Part shown: in pieces, positions 11,611 to 21,268 of the stretch
How the letters are laid out: each line of letters opens with the position of its first letter
Position numbering within the stretch: position 1 is the first letter of the stretch
NCBI RefSeq assembly: GCF_000006405.1
Contig: NW_003215060.1
Coordinates: forward strand, 48,713 to 83,831
Source: Perkinsus marinus ATCC 50983
Taxonomy: Eukaryota; Perkinsozoa; Perkinsida; Perkinsidae
Direction: 5' to 3'
Length of the DNA stretch: 35,119 bases
Translations under genes and position numbers: made by a program
The notes under the pieces: generated by a model
The model's database searches: none
What the model saw: the letters and a program-made list of their open reading frames with translations, nothing else
What the model was told of the DNA's origin: nothing

Positions 11611-11659
11611 GTTGAAGAGGAAGTTGCTTGTGCAACATGGTTCACATAGAATTGATGAA

Positions 11660-12316
11660 AACTAAAACGTGAATAACTTTTTATTGAGCCTATAAATCGA
11701 AAATCCGGCTTCACAGCGATGTTCAGCAGATCGAGATCTGTCGATTGGTGAAGGAATTTGTGGGATTTATAGGCTAGATCGCGAAATCGGCTCCGCAGTT
11801 ACACATTTTTGATGGGAGCTCCTAAAGGTTAAAAAATAAACGCGCATATGGGGACCCCTCCCCCATGCGCGGCGGTCGATAAGGGCGGAGAGGCGCCATC
11901 CACCTAGCCCGTAGAGGACTCCCTTTCGGGAGAAATTGGCGTAAATGAGTGCCTTGACATGAAATACTGTAGACACTGGCCGATGGTTCACCGGCGGTGA
12001 ATTCAAGTGGAAAGTTGAATGGCTCCTGTGCTGAGTAGTCAGAGTCACAGAGACCAGTTGTCGGCCCACTCGTCACTTCTATATCCTGACGATGTTGGGC
12101 CGACATTGCTACTGACTTGCTGTTGAGCCGACGCTTTGCTATCGATCACGGGATCGATAGCTGGGCGGTCTCTACTAGACGCCCTATGCTGGACATTTGG
12201 GATCTACATATTCACTTGCGCTTCCGCGCATTCTCTAGATTAACCAACCAGGGTTTCGAGGTTCCCGGTGGAAGGGGGTCCGCGCACCCCACTAAAGTGG
12301 GGACCCTGCACGGACC
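11660..12316 (-). repeat. Hairpin module 3
   Basis: Head with CAGATCGAGATCTG palindrome and GTCGATTGG, T6 on minus at about 11830, H1 at 11841-11871 (CGCGCAT/ATGCGCG stem), CCACCTAG then CCCGTAGAGG, later hairpins (ATCGAT repeats) and H2 at 12277-12316. Same type as module 9. Confidence 0.75.
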
Positions 12317-12385
12317 CGGTGGGATTCGAACCTGCAACCATCTGCACGCAGACCTGGGCGCTTACCACTACGCCAACTCACACTT
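12311..12385 (-). tRNA. tRNA-like 8
   Basis: A box TTGGCGTAGTGGTAAGC, B box at 12318-12335; overlaps the end of H2 of module 3. Anticodon position unclear (TGC possible). Confidence 0.4.
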
Positions 12386-12445
12386 CGTTCAATTCAACTA
12401 ACTGATATGCTGTTTTTCTGTCGACTAGAGAAAATATATTAATAA

Positions 12446-12519
12446 TCTGTTGCCGAGAATCGAATCTGGGTTGTCCGCATTGGAGTCCGCTGCACTAACC
12501 ATTAGACTATCACCGATAT
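12446..12519 (-). tRNA. tRNA-like 9 (CCA)
   Basis: B-box variant GATTCGATTCTCGG at 12453-12470, A box TAGTCTAATGGTTAG, loop CTCCAAT. Confidence 0.38.
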
Positions 12520-12685
12520 AGAAATTAGTACTGTGTAATGGGCTGCTCCGATCTCAGAGCCGTAAGATAATCTGGATGGTGGTTCACTGCCTGCCCAGGC
12601 CCTTGAGACACTGTTCCAACCCATTCACTGACTCACGCCACCGTGCAGCAAGCCTATCTCGGCTCTTACTCAATGTAGAAAAAGT

Positions 12686-12760
12686 ACATTCACCCGGATT
12701 CGAACCTGGGTCTACGCAGTGGAAGACGTGCATCCTAACCTACTAGACCATACTGACTGT
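12686..12760 (-). tRNA. tRNA-like 10 (TCC)
   Basis: T-arm cccggattcgaacctggg at 12693-12710; loop CTTCCAC; A box TATGGTCTAGTAGGTTAGG. Confidence 0.4.
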
Positions 12761-13058
12761 GCATGACACGCGTAATGATGACACCCGGAAACTTTGAACA
12801 GGACAGCCATGACTGCTAATACCCACTTCAACCTAATGATTCCTACAGTACATTCCTCGAAACTACACTCGACCCCCTCTTTCTGTATCCAACATCAACT
12901 CATTCTCAGTACTACCACCCAACTCGTAAACACCCACAGACTATATATATACAAGTGGAATAATGGGCCTACTGGTTGCATATACTTCTCACGCGCCATG
13001 AAATTGTCTATATAAAACATAACCATATCATATAGTATATTAACTGATCACAAGACAA

Positions 13059-13140
13059 CTTGTCCCTTCCCGGGACTCGAACCCGGGACCTTCCGGTGGA
13101 AAGCGCGCGCCCTTACCACTGCGCCAGATCAACTGACAAG
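13059..13140 (-). tRNA. tRNA-like 11 (best-formed T-arm)
   Basis: Perfect CCCGGG/CCCGGG T-arm region (13069-13087), strong A box TGGCGCAGTGGTAAG and outer CTTGTC/GACAAG inverted ends. Anticodon stem replaced by GCGCGC. Nearly identical to tRNA-like 30. Confidence 0.5.
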
Positions 13141-13169
13141 CACTATCGTACCTAAATGACGAGGTCACT

Positions 13170-13742
13170 ATGAACCAAAATCTTTAATCCCCAATTACTC
13201 GTCAGGAAATCTATAAACTGACCCGAGAGTAGCACCATTGTGCTCAGAAGGACCAACCGAGTCGATTGGTAACACTTTCAAGACGGTTCTGAGGCTCAGT
13301 TTCGAGATCGTCTCCAAAAGGGTGTGATTTTGCTGTGAGTAAAATTGCTCATATAGGCGCGCGGGTCCCTCCCCGCTCGCCCGAAAAAAGTAACGCGAAA
13401 AAAAAATTTCCTCCACCTAGCACCGGTGTGGTGCCTGATCGGTGCACTGCGTTGGCACCATGCTAGTAGCAGCAGCAGCCCGACTTGTCACATTGTGGTA
13501 CGCTATTGTGAGACTCGTCATTAGTGCTGGCTAGTCCTCCTTGTCGGTGTTGTCCACGCAACCATCGGCCGTATTGTCTGCTCCGATGGTTGCGCCGTCT
13601 CCACTACTGTTGGTTGAGTTGCTCAGAGTACTGCAGTTGGTAGCGCTGTCGCGCGTTACTTAGAGCTATCGAGGGGGGAATCGCAAGGCTGTAGGCACTG
13701 AGGGGTCCGTGCATCCCACTAGCGTGGGGCCCCGCACGGACC
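13170..13742 (-). repeat. Hairpin module 4
   Basis: Head with GAGTCGATTGG, H1 at about 13356-13381, a nine-A run (T9 on minus) before CCACCTAG at 13412-13419, cassette CACCGGTGTGGTGCCTGATC, repeated GCAACCATCGG arms and H2 at 13704-13742. The head equals module 10; the tail equals module 6. Confidence 0.75.
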
Positions 13743-13812
13743 TTCTGGGATTCGAACCTGAGACCTCGAGAATGAGAAACATGAGCACTAACCACTACAC
13801 TATCGTCTACCT
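13739..13812 (-). tRNA. tRNA-like 12 (CTC)
   Basis: Abuts H2 of module 4. B box 13746-13760, A box AGTGTAGTGGTTAGTGC, loop TTCTCAT. Confidence 0.4.
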
Positions 13813-13986
13813 GAATGTATAGTTGTTCATTGGAGGTCGTCAGGTTCTACTGTGCTATGCAATGTTAGATGAGCCCATTACCTGGAGTCGGCATAGATAA
13901 TGACGCTGAGCACTACACTGAGCCAAGTACAAACAATACTACTCAATAGAGTGGCTGGACAACCATCACTGTTAGAATTATAAAAT

Positions 13987-14062
13987 TTACATTCCCGAGG
14001 TTCGAACCTGGATCGCCCGCATGATCAACTCGAAGACTAACCATTACACCAAACCACTTATA
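13987..14062 (-). tRNA. tRNA-like 13 (ATC)
   Basis: A box TTTGGTGTAATGGTTAG and GCGATCC before the B box recall tRNA-Gln/Asp. Anticodon 3' stem GCGGG kept, 5' side lost. Confidence 0.42.
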
Positions 14063-14236
14063 CAAAATATAGTTATTCGAGTCGCTTGATGCTCGGACTA
14101 GTTCAAACCTACTTAGACACTGGTGGGTGTTCATCCACGACTTCACTGACACTACCCTACTGATTGCTGTTGCACTTATCGCTGTAGCACCCAAGCCACT
14201 GACCTGCTCCGAGTACGGGGAATTATTCCACAATAT

Positions 14237-14310
14237 ACCTTAGCCCAGATTCGAACCTGGATCTTCCGTGTGACAGCGCACGCCCATTACCTGCTGGACT
14301 AGACTGATCG
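14237..14310 (-). tRNA. tRNA-like 14 (GTC)
   Basis: B box 14244-14260, loop CTGTCAC, GTGCG in place of the 5' anticodon stem. Confidence 0.42.
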
Positions 14311-14351
14311 TTGATACAACACTCCCATGTCATGCCTCCCTACATTGAATC

Positions 14352-14929
14352 GAAAAAGACTAAATCGGTTATTTCTCGTAAACGGCTCATAACATTTGAA
14401 AAATTCTTTCATATTATTACTCAGCTCGACGAGAGGAGTCGATTGGTACCAGTTTCAGGGTGATCCTTAAGAGGGATAAGGAAATAGGCAAAATTACTCC
14501 ATATTTTTGCTGTGAGCTTACACTGTCTATTACGCGCGCGCCCGGGGCCCCTCCCCCAGCGCGCAAAAAGAGGCGAAAAGGGAGGAGCGCTCCATCCACC
14601 TAGCGGTGTGCTGCCTGATCGGTGCACTGCGTTGGCACCATGCTAGTCCCATTCGGCGGAAGTGTGGTACGACATTGAGAGCATTGGACCTACAACATTA
14701 CTACCAGCTCACTATTGAGCTGGTACTAGGCTCGCAACCATCGAGCACAGTGTGCTCGATGGTTGCGCGTTGTTCATTGTACTGCTTGCTCGGCTCACAT
14801 CGAATAGAGTAGAGCCGAGTTAGGTTATCGATTGCGCTGGCGCGCGCCATTTGAAGAGCGTAGAGACTCGTAACGTTGAATTTCTGATCGGCCCGTGCGC
14901 CCCACTAGAGTGGGGACCCCGCACGGACC
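14352..14929 (-). repeat. Hairpin module 5
   Basis: Head as module 7 (GAGAGGAGTCGATTGG), H1 at 14532-14564, AAAAA after it, CCACCTAG at 14595-14602, hybrid cassette (starts as in module 2, continues as in module 4), H2 at 14890-14929. No intact tRNA-like sequence abuts this H2. Confidence 0.75.
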
Positions 14930-15106
14930 TGCAAAGACCCGAGCTTGTAACCATGCAGCTAAAGGAACTGAGGTATAACTACTACGTCACGATCTATGAC
15001 GAAAAATTGCTGTTTTTCGGGAGTCAGCACTCCCTATTACACTACACAAGACTGAACTACTGAAGTCCGCAACCTGGTGATAAGTACTAAAACAAATGAA
15101 AAAAAG

Positions 15107-15181
15107 TTATGTCGCCGGTAATCGAACCAGGATCATCCGCATGACAGCCTAACACAATAACCATCACCCTAAACTTACCTT
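15107..15181 (-). tRNA. tRNA-like 15 (GTC)
   Basis: T-arm gccggtaatcgaaccagg at 15114-15131, loop CTGTCAT, weak A box GGGTGATGGTTAT. Confidence 0.38.
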
Positions 15182-15360
15182 TAAATATCATGTTGCGTGA
15201 TATGGTCGCTAAACTTTCAAACTTGCAGGATCGACTTGGAAGTGGTTTACCGCCTCCCCCGAGCCTCGAGGACATCCTCCCGCCTCACTACTGTAGCACT
15301 GAGTACTTAAACTACCATGACAGTACCCTACCGCGAGTTCTGAGACCGATCCCGTAAATT

Positions 15361-15432
15361 GTATTCACCAGGATTCGAACCTGGATCACCCGAGTGATAA
15401 CCCACCACCTTGACCTGCTAGACTAATCTCAC
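15361..15432 (-). tRNA. tRNA-like 16 (ATC)
   Basis: Perfect T-arm ccaggattcgaacctgg at 15368-15384, loop TTATCAC, A box TAGTCTAGCAGGTCAAGG. Confidence 0.42.
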
Positions 15433-15469
15433 TACTGGTACTACGACTGTTTGTTAAACGACCCAACTA

Positions 15470-16054
15470 TAAATGAAATTGAACAAAATCGTTAATTAAT
15501 CCTAAACGGCGCATAATATTTGAAAAAGCTCTTCATAATATTACTCAGGACGGCGAGAGGAGTCGATTGGTACCGGTTTTAGGGTGATGTTATGCGTCGT
15601 TATCGAAATCGACCTCGCAGTCGAACATTTTTGCAGGGAGCCACCATTCGGACAATAAGCGTGCGCCCGGGGCCCCTCCCCCGATGCGCCAAAATAGGAG
15701 ACGGCGGAGATGAAAAAGCGCGCGCCTTCCACCTAGCACCGGTGTGGTGCCTGATCGGTGCACTGCGTTGGCACCATGCTAGTAGCAGCAGCCCGACTTA
15801 TTAGATTGTGCTACGCTATTGTGAGACTCGTCATTAGTGCTGGCTAGTCCTCCTTGTCGGTGTTGTCCTCGCAACCATCGGCCGTATTGTCTGCTCCGAT
15901 GGTTGCGCCGTCTCCACTACTGTTGGTTGAGTTGCTCAGGGTACTGCAGTTGGTTGCGCTGTCGCGCGTTACTGAGAGCTATCGGAGGGGAATCGCAAGG
16001 CTGTGGGCACTGAGGGGTCCGTGCACCCCACTGGCGTGGGGCCCCGCACGGACC
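15470..16054 (-). repeat. Hairpin module 6
   Basis: Head related to module 5, H1 about 15659-15690, AAAAA before CCACCTAG at 15730-15737, tail as module 4, H2 at 16016-16054. Confidence 0.75.
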
Positions 16055-16122
16055 TTCTGGGATTCGAACCTTAGACCTTAGGGATGAAAGACATGAGCAC
16101 TAACCACTACACTATCGTCGTG
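16050..16122 (-). tRNA. tRNA-like 17 (TTC)
   Basis: Abuts H2 of module 6. B box 16057-16073, loop CTTTCAT. Copy of tRNA-like 12. Confidence 0.38.
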
Positions 16123-16298
16123 TTCAATATACTGTTGTTCATTGGAAGGGGTCAGGTTCTACTGTGCTATACAATGTTAGATAAGCCCACTACCTGGAGT
16201 CGACATAAATAATGATGCTGAGCACTACACTAAGCCAACTACAAACAATAACACTCAATAGAGCGGCTGGACAACCATCACTGAGGAAATTCCAAAAG

Positions 16299-16372
16299 CT
16301 ACACGGCCAGGATTTGAACCTGATTCACCCGCATGACCAACCTGAATACTATCCATTAGACCAAACCCCTTA
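16299..16372 (-). tRNA. tRNA-like 18 (GTC)
   Basis: T-arm gccaggatttgaacctg at 16306-16322, A box TTTGGTCTAATGGATAG. Copy of tRNA-like 13. Confidence 0.4.
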
Positions 16373-16552
16373 TATAAAATATAATGCCTCAATAATAGCG
16401 CTTGATGCTCAGACTAGTACAGACCTACTTATACACTGGTGGGTGTTCATCCACGACCTCACGGACACTACCCTACTGATTGCCGTTGCACTTATCGCTG
16501 TAACACCCAATCCACTGACCTACTCCGAGTACGGGGATTTATTCCAGAATAT

Positions 16553-16626
16553 ACCTCAGCCCAGATTCGAACCTGGGTCTCCCGTGTGACAGCGCACGCC
16601 CACGACCTACTGGACTAGACTGATTG
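16553..16626 (-). tRNA. tRNA-like 19 (GTC)
   Basis: Loop CTGTCAC and AGACCC before the B box, as in tRNA-Asp. Copy of tRNA-like 14. Confidence 0.42.
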
Positions 16627-16671
16627 ATGATATACTACTCCCATGTCATGCCTCCCTACATTGAATGGAAA

Positions 16672-17224
16672 AGGACTAAATCGGTTATTTCTCGAAAATG
16701 GCTCATAATATCGGAGAAATTCTTTTACCATATTACTCAGCTCGACGAGAGGAGTCGATTGGCACTAGTTTCAGGGTGATCCTTAAGAGGGATAAGGAAA
16801 TAGGCAAAATTACTCCATATTTTTGCTGTGAGCTTACACTGTGTATTACGCGCGCGCCCGGGGCCCCTCCCCCAGCGCGCAAAAAGAGGCGAAAAGGGAG
16901 GAGCGCTCCGTCCACCTAGCGGTGTCCGAACATGCAACGGACTAGCCGACGGCTCCGCATTGGAGGGAGTCCACCGGTATCGAACCCATGCCTCACGGAT
17001 GTGAAACTGGACGCTCGACCTTTAGGCTATACGGCCTCCAATCAATTTGAGTGCTGCGCAGCCCGGAGGATGTGAGGAGATTGGCTTATGACGCCGGTCT
17101 ATATAGATGTTACTACTGTTTGGTTTATTGCGCTGTCGCGCGTTACTTAGAGGGGGAGGGTAGACTCGAGCTGTGGCACTAATGGGTCCGTGCACCCCAC
17201 TCACGCGGGGACCCCGCACGGACC
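16672..17224 (-). repeat. Hairpin module 7
   Basis: Head nearly identical to module 5, H1 at 16849-16880, AAAAA, CCACCTAG at 16913-16920; the tail is unique and holds tRNA-like 20; H2 at 17185-17224. Confidence 0.72.
16960..17041 (-). tRNA. tRNA-like 20 with paired acceptor stem (CAC)
   Basis: The only copy with a clear acceptor stem: TTGGAGG and CCTCCAA are perfectly complementary (8 bp with the next base). A box TAGCCTAAAGGTCGAGCG, B box GGGTTCGATAC, loop TTCACAT. The T-stem is imperfect. Different sequence family from its neighbours. Confidence 0.5.
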
Positions 17225-17290
17225 GACTGGGTTTCGAACTGGAGTCCATGAGATTGAGAGCTGCGAATACTAACCACTAGACTAATTCGT
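17220..17290 (-). tRNA. tRNA-like 21
   Basis: Abuts H2 of module 7. B box CCAGTTCGAAACCC at 17227-17242, A box TTAGTCTAGTGGTTAG. Confidence 0.36.
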
Positions 17291-17495
17291 ATTACAATAA
17301 TTTACTGTTTGTCCGAAGTCGTCACTGATGACTCGTCACGCTCTACTATGCTATATAATGGTCGGAGTATAGTGAGGTCGGGGACTGGGTGCCTGTCATT
17401 GACAAAGATCCAAGAGTATTGATACCAACTCCTACAGTAGACTACAAACACTACTACTCAGTAAAGTCCATCAATTGACACAATTACTAAGAATT

Positions 17496-17570
17496 AGATA
17501 AACCAGAATTTGAACCTGGGTAACTTGCATGACATACCGGAAGACTAACCATCACACTAAATCACCTATA
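17496..17570 (-). tRNA. tRNA-like 22 (GTC)
   Basis: T-arm ccagaatttgaacctggg at 17503-17520. Copy of tRNA-like 1. Confidence 0.38.
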
Positions 17571-17754
17571 CAAATAATATTAACTGTATTAAAGTTGCCC
17601 ATTGTTCAGACTACAGTGTACCTACTAACAACTACTTTACTGGTTGTCCAGAGCCCATATCCCATTGTCCCTACTCACCACTACCATCACATTGACCACT
17701 GTATCACCCAAGTCGATAACCTACTCCGAGTCCTGAGACCTACTCCAAGAATAT

Positions 17755-17826
17755 ATTTCTACCGGGATTCGAACCTGGGTCTACCGGGTGAAGGTCCACC
17801 GCACTAGCTCACTAGACTAATCCGAT
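17755..17826 (-). tRNA. tRNA-like 23 (TTC)
   Basis: T-arm ccgggattcgaacctggg at 17762-17779. Copy of tRNA-like 2. Confidence 0.38.
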
Positions 17827-17874
17827 GGTTGGTGTCAAAGTGGTCAAATAGACGAGGTCATTATATTGGTCCGA

Positions 17875-18455
17875 GACTAAATCGGTTATTTCTCGTAAAT
17901 GAGCCTTTTTTTTGAAAAAATTCTTTCAGATTATTACTCAGCTCGACGAGCGGAGTCGATTGCACCCATTTTCAGGGTGATCCTTACTGTCATTAACGAA
18001 AAAGGCCTCGCAATTATACATTTTTGCAGTGTGTTTTCCTCCGGTTCTATATGGCGCGCCCTACGGGGCCCTACCCGCGCGCGCCCCTGTAAAAAAAGAA
18101 GCAAAGCTACATCCACCTAGCGGTGTGCTGGTTGATCCTGTCACCTGCGGTGCCAGTTGCTAGTGTACTACCTGCCACGCTGTGGCAGACTTCACGTTGT
18201 CGTCCGGCATCATCCTGCCTGACACATTCTGTTCGTGACCCACTAGTGCTATTAGTTTGGTGTTGAGCCAGTACCACTGGCTTGAGTGCGCACTGTTAGC
18301 CGTGCGCACTGGTCTGAGTTTTCCGATGTAGATTAGAGTGCTACTCTACTCTCTGATGCGCTCTCGCGCGTTACTTTGCATTGCTTTGAGGGGGTTCGAG
18401 TCTGCAGGGTTGATTGGTCCGTGCACCCCACTGAAGTGGGGACCCCGCACGGACC
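17875..18455 (-). repeat. Hairpin module 8
   Basis: Head as module 1, H1 about 18052-18085, T7 on minus, CCACCTAG at 18113-18120, tail as module 2 with CTGGTTGATCCTG, H2 at 18416-18455. Confidence 0.75.
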
Positions 18456-18524
18456 CGTCGTAGTTCGAACCTGTGACCTTCAGGATGAGAGTCAGACTGA
18501 ATAACCACTAGAGTAATACCTCGT
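18452..18524 (-). tRNA. tRNA-like 24 (CTC)
   Basis: Copy of tRNA-like 5, abutting H2 of module 8. B box 18459-18475, loop CTCTCAT. Confidence 0.4.
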
Positions 18525-18759
18525 TCAAATAAATGTGTTTCGTCGAGGGTCGCCAGTCTCTAGTACCGTACACCGTGGTGGTTAGTTAAAGCACGGTCGA
18601 AGACCTTGTGCTGCACATTATCACCAGTACTTAGTACGAGTATTAACTGTCAGAGATCGGATGTAGGTCAACCGCATGGCAGAGCATGACACTGTCCATG
18701 AGACTAAACCCTAAACCAAATATATACGGTCTATCCCTACTTCGATGATATAAAAAATT

Positions 18760-18833
18760 GTAGTTACTCAGATTCGAACCTGGATCACTCGAGTGACAAC
18801 CCATCACATTAACCATTATACCAAACTTACTAT
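18760..18833 (-). tRNA. tRNA-like 25 (GTC)
   Basis: Copy of tRNA-like 6; loop TTGTCAC, palindrome TCACTCGAGTGA across the anticodon arm. Confidence 0.42.
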
Positions 18834-19012
18834 ATATACTAAGAGTGTACGAGTCGCCAGCCGAAAGTTGAGTGTTGCTTGGTAGCACTGAGCATGGACT
18901 TACAGCCTACCCGGAGCCCAGAGGGCATTGTCCTTCTCACTGGTAGACTACTGACCGGTGTGCCACCCAAGTCGCTGCCCTACTCCGAGTGCTGAACCTT
19001 ATTCCGCAATAT

Positions 19013-19085
19013 AATCCCACCGGGATTCGAACCTGGGTGCCTCGAGTGACAGCGCACGCCCTTAACCTGCCAGACTAGAAGGACT
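19013..19085 (-). tRNA. tRNA-like 26 (GTC)
   Basis: Copy of tRNA-like 7 but with loop CTGTCAC (GTC instead of ATC). Confidence 0.42.
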
Positions 19086-19129
19086 GTTGAAGAAGAAGTT
19101 GCTTATGCAACATGGTTAACATAGAACCT

Positions 19130-19791
19130 ATGAAAACTAAAACGTGAATAACTTTTTATTGAGCCTATAAATTCCAAATCCGGCTTCACAGCGATGTTCA
19201 GCAGATCAAGATCTGTCGATTGGTGAAGGAATTGGTGGGATTTATAGGCTAGATCGCGAAATCGGCTCCGCAGTTACACATTTTTGATGGGAGCTCCTAA
19301 AGGTAAAAAATAATCGCGCATATGGGGACCCCTCCCCCATGCGCGGCGGTCGATAAGGGCGGAGAGGCGCCATCCACCTAGCCCGTAGAGGACTCCCTTT
19401 CGGGAGAAATTGGCGTACATGACTGGGGACCTTCATATGAGATACTGTAAACACTGGCCGATGGTTCACCGGCGGTGAATTCAAGTGAAAAGTTGGCTTC
19501 CGGTGCTGAGTAGTCAGAGTCACAGAGTCCAGGTGTCGGCCCACTCGTCACTCGTATATCTTGACGATGTTGGGCCGACATTGCTACTGACTCGCTGTTG
19601 AGTCGACGCTTTGCTATCGATCACGGGATCGATAGCTGGGCGGTCTCCACTAGACGCCCTATACTGGACAATCGAGATCTACGTATTCACTTGCGCTTTC
19701 GCGCATTCTCTAGATTAACCACACAGGATTTCAGGTATCCCGATGGGAGGGGGTCCGCGCACCCCACTAAAGTGGGGACCCTGCGCGGACC
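19130..19791 (-). repeat. Hairpin module 9
   Basis: Copy of module 3: T6 on minus near 19305, H1 19315-19345, CCACCTAG then CCCGTAGAGG, H2 19752-19791 whose outer stem reads GGTCCGCGC/GCGCGGACC, a paired change compared with the GTGC/GCAC version. Confidence 0.75.
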
Positions 19792-19860
19792 CGGTGGGAT
19801 TCGAACCTGCAACCACCTGCGCCCAGACCTGGGCGCTTACCACTACGCTAACTCGCACTT
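19786..19860 (-). tRNA. tRNA-like 27
   Basis: Copy of tRNA-like 8; A box TTAGCGTAGTGGTAAGC, B box 19793-19810. Confidence 0.4.
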
Positions 19861-19917
19861 TATTCAATACTACTAACTGGTATTTTTTTCTGTCGACCAG
19901 GGAAAATATATTTGTAG

Positions 19918-19990
19918 TCTGTTGCCGAGAATCGAACCTGGATCATCCGCATGCGAGTCAACTCCACTAACCACTAGACTATCACAGACA
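19918..19990 (-). tRNA. tRNA-like 28 (CGC)
   Basis: Copy of tRNA-like 9 with loop CTCGCAT; A box TAGTCTAGTGGTTAG. Confidence 0.38.
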
Positions 19991-20164
19991 TACAAATGGG
20001 CTGCTCCGGCTGTGTAATGGGCTGCTCCGATCTCAGAGCCATGAGACAATCTGAATGGTGGTCCACTGCCTGCCCAAGCCTTTGAGACCCTGTTTCAACC
20101 CATTCACTGACTCACGCCACCGTGCAGCCAGCCTATCTCGGCTCTTACTCAATGTAGGAATATT

Positions 20165-20238
20165 ACATTTACCCGGATTCGAACCTGGGTCAACGCAGTG
20201 AAAAACGTGCAGCCTAACCTGCTAGACCATACTCACTG
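20165..20238 (-). tRNA. tRNA-like 29 (TTC)
   Basis: Copy of tRNA-like 10; loop TTTTCAC is the same as in canonical tRNA-Glu. Confidence 0.4.
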
Positions 20239-20537
20239 TGCATGATACACGTAATGATGACACCCGGAAACTTTGAACAGGACAGCCATGACTGCTAATA
20301 CCCACTTTAACCTGATGATTCCTACAGTACATTCCTCGAAACTACACTCGACCCCCTCGTTCTGTATCCAACATCAACTCACTCTCAACACTACCACCCA
20401 ACTCGTAAACACCCACAGACTATATACATACAAGTGGAATAATGGTACTACTGGTTGCATATACTTCTCACGCGCCACGAAATTGTTTATATAAAACATA
20501 ACTATATCATATAGTATATTAACTGGTCACGAGACAA

Positions 20538-20619
20538 CTTGTCCCTCCCCGGGACTCGAACCCGGTACCTTCCGGTGGAGAGCGCGCGCCCTTACCACTG
20601 CGCCAGATCAACTGACAAG
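20538..20619 (-). tRNA. tRNA-like 30
   Basis: Copy of tRNA-like 11 with CTTGTC/GACAAG ends, strong A box TGGCGCAGTGGTAAG and B box GGGTTCGAGTCCC. Confidence 0.48.
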
Positions 20620-20649
20620 CACTACCGTACCTAAATGACGAGGTCACTA

Positions 20650-21268
20650 TGAACAAAAATCTTTAATCCCCAATTACTCGTCAGGAAATCTATAAACTGA
20701 CCCGAGAGTAGCACCATTGTGCTCAGAAGGACCAACCGAGTCGATTGATAACACTTTCAAGACGGTTCTGAGGCTCAGTTTCGAAATCGGCTCCAAAAGG
20801 GTGTGATTTTGCTGTGAGTAAAATTGCTCATATAGGCGCGCGGGTCCCTCCCCGCTCGCCCGAAAAAAGTAACGCGAAAAAAAAATTTCCTCCACCTAGC
20901 GGTGTGCTGGTTGATCCTGTCACCTGCGGTGCCAGTTGCTAGCCCGTAGAGGACTCTCTTCGGGAGAAATTGGCGTACATGAGGGGAGACCTTCACATGA
21001 AAAACTGTAAACACTGGCGGATGGTCACCGCGGGTGATTCAACTGATGGGTTGGCCTCCTGTGCTGAGTAAGAGTCACAAGTAGTCGTCGGCCCACTCGT
21101 CACTCCTATATCGTGACGATGTGAGCCCGACATTACTACTGACTCGCTGTTGAGCCGACGCTTTGCTATCGATCACGGGATCGATAGCTGGGCGGTCTCC
21201 ACTAGATTCTTGGGTCCCCGGTGTGAGGAGGTCCGTGAATCCTGCTAAAGCGCGGAACCCCACGAACC
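20650..21268 (-). repeat. Hairpin module 10
   Basis: Head as module 4, H1 about 20835-20860, T9 on minus, CCACCTAG at 20892-20899, the module 2/8 cassette up to TTGCTAG, then the module 3/9 tail (CCCGTAGAGG): a three-way mosaic. H2 (21230-21268) is decayed. Confidence 0.73.

Noticed and set aside
14417-16937. Repeated minus-strand frames over module heads
   Set aside because: They recur only because the modules are duplicated, span hairpins and T-runs, and show no protein-like conservation.
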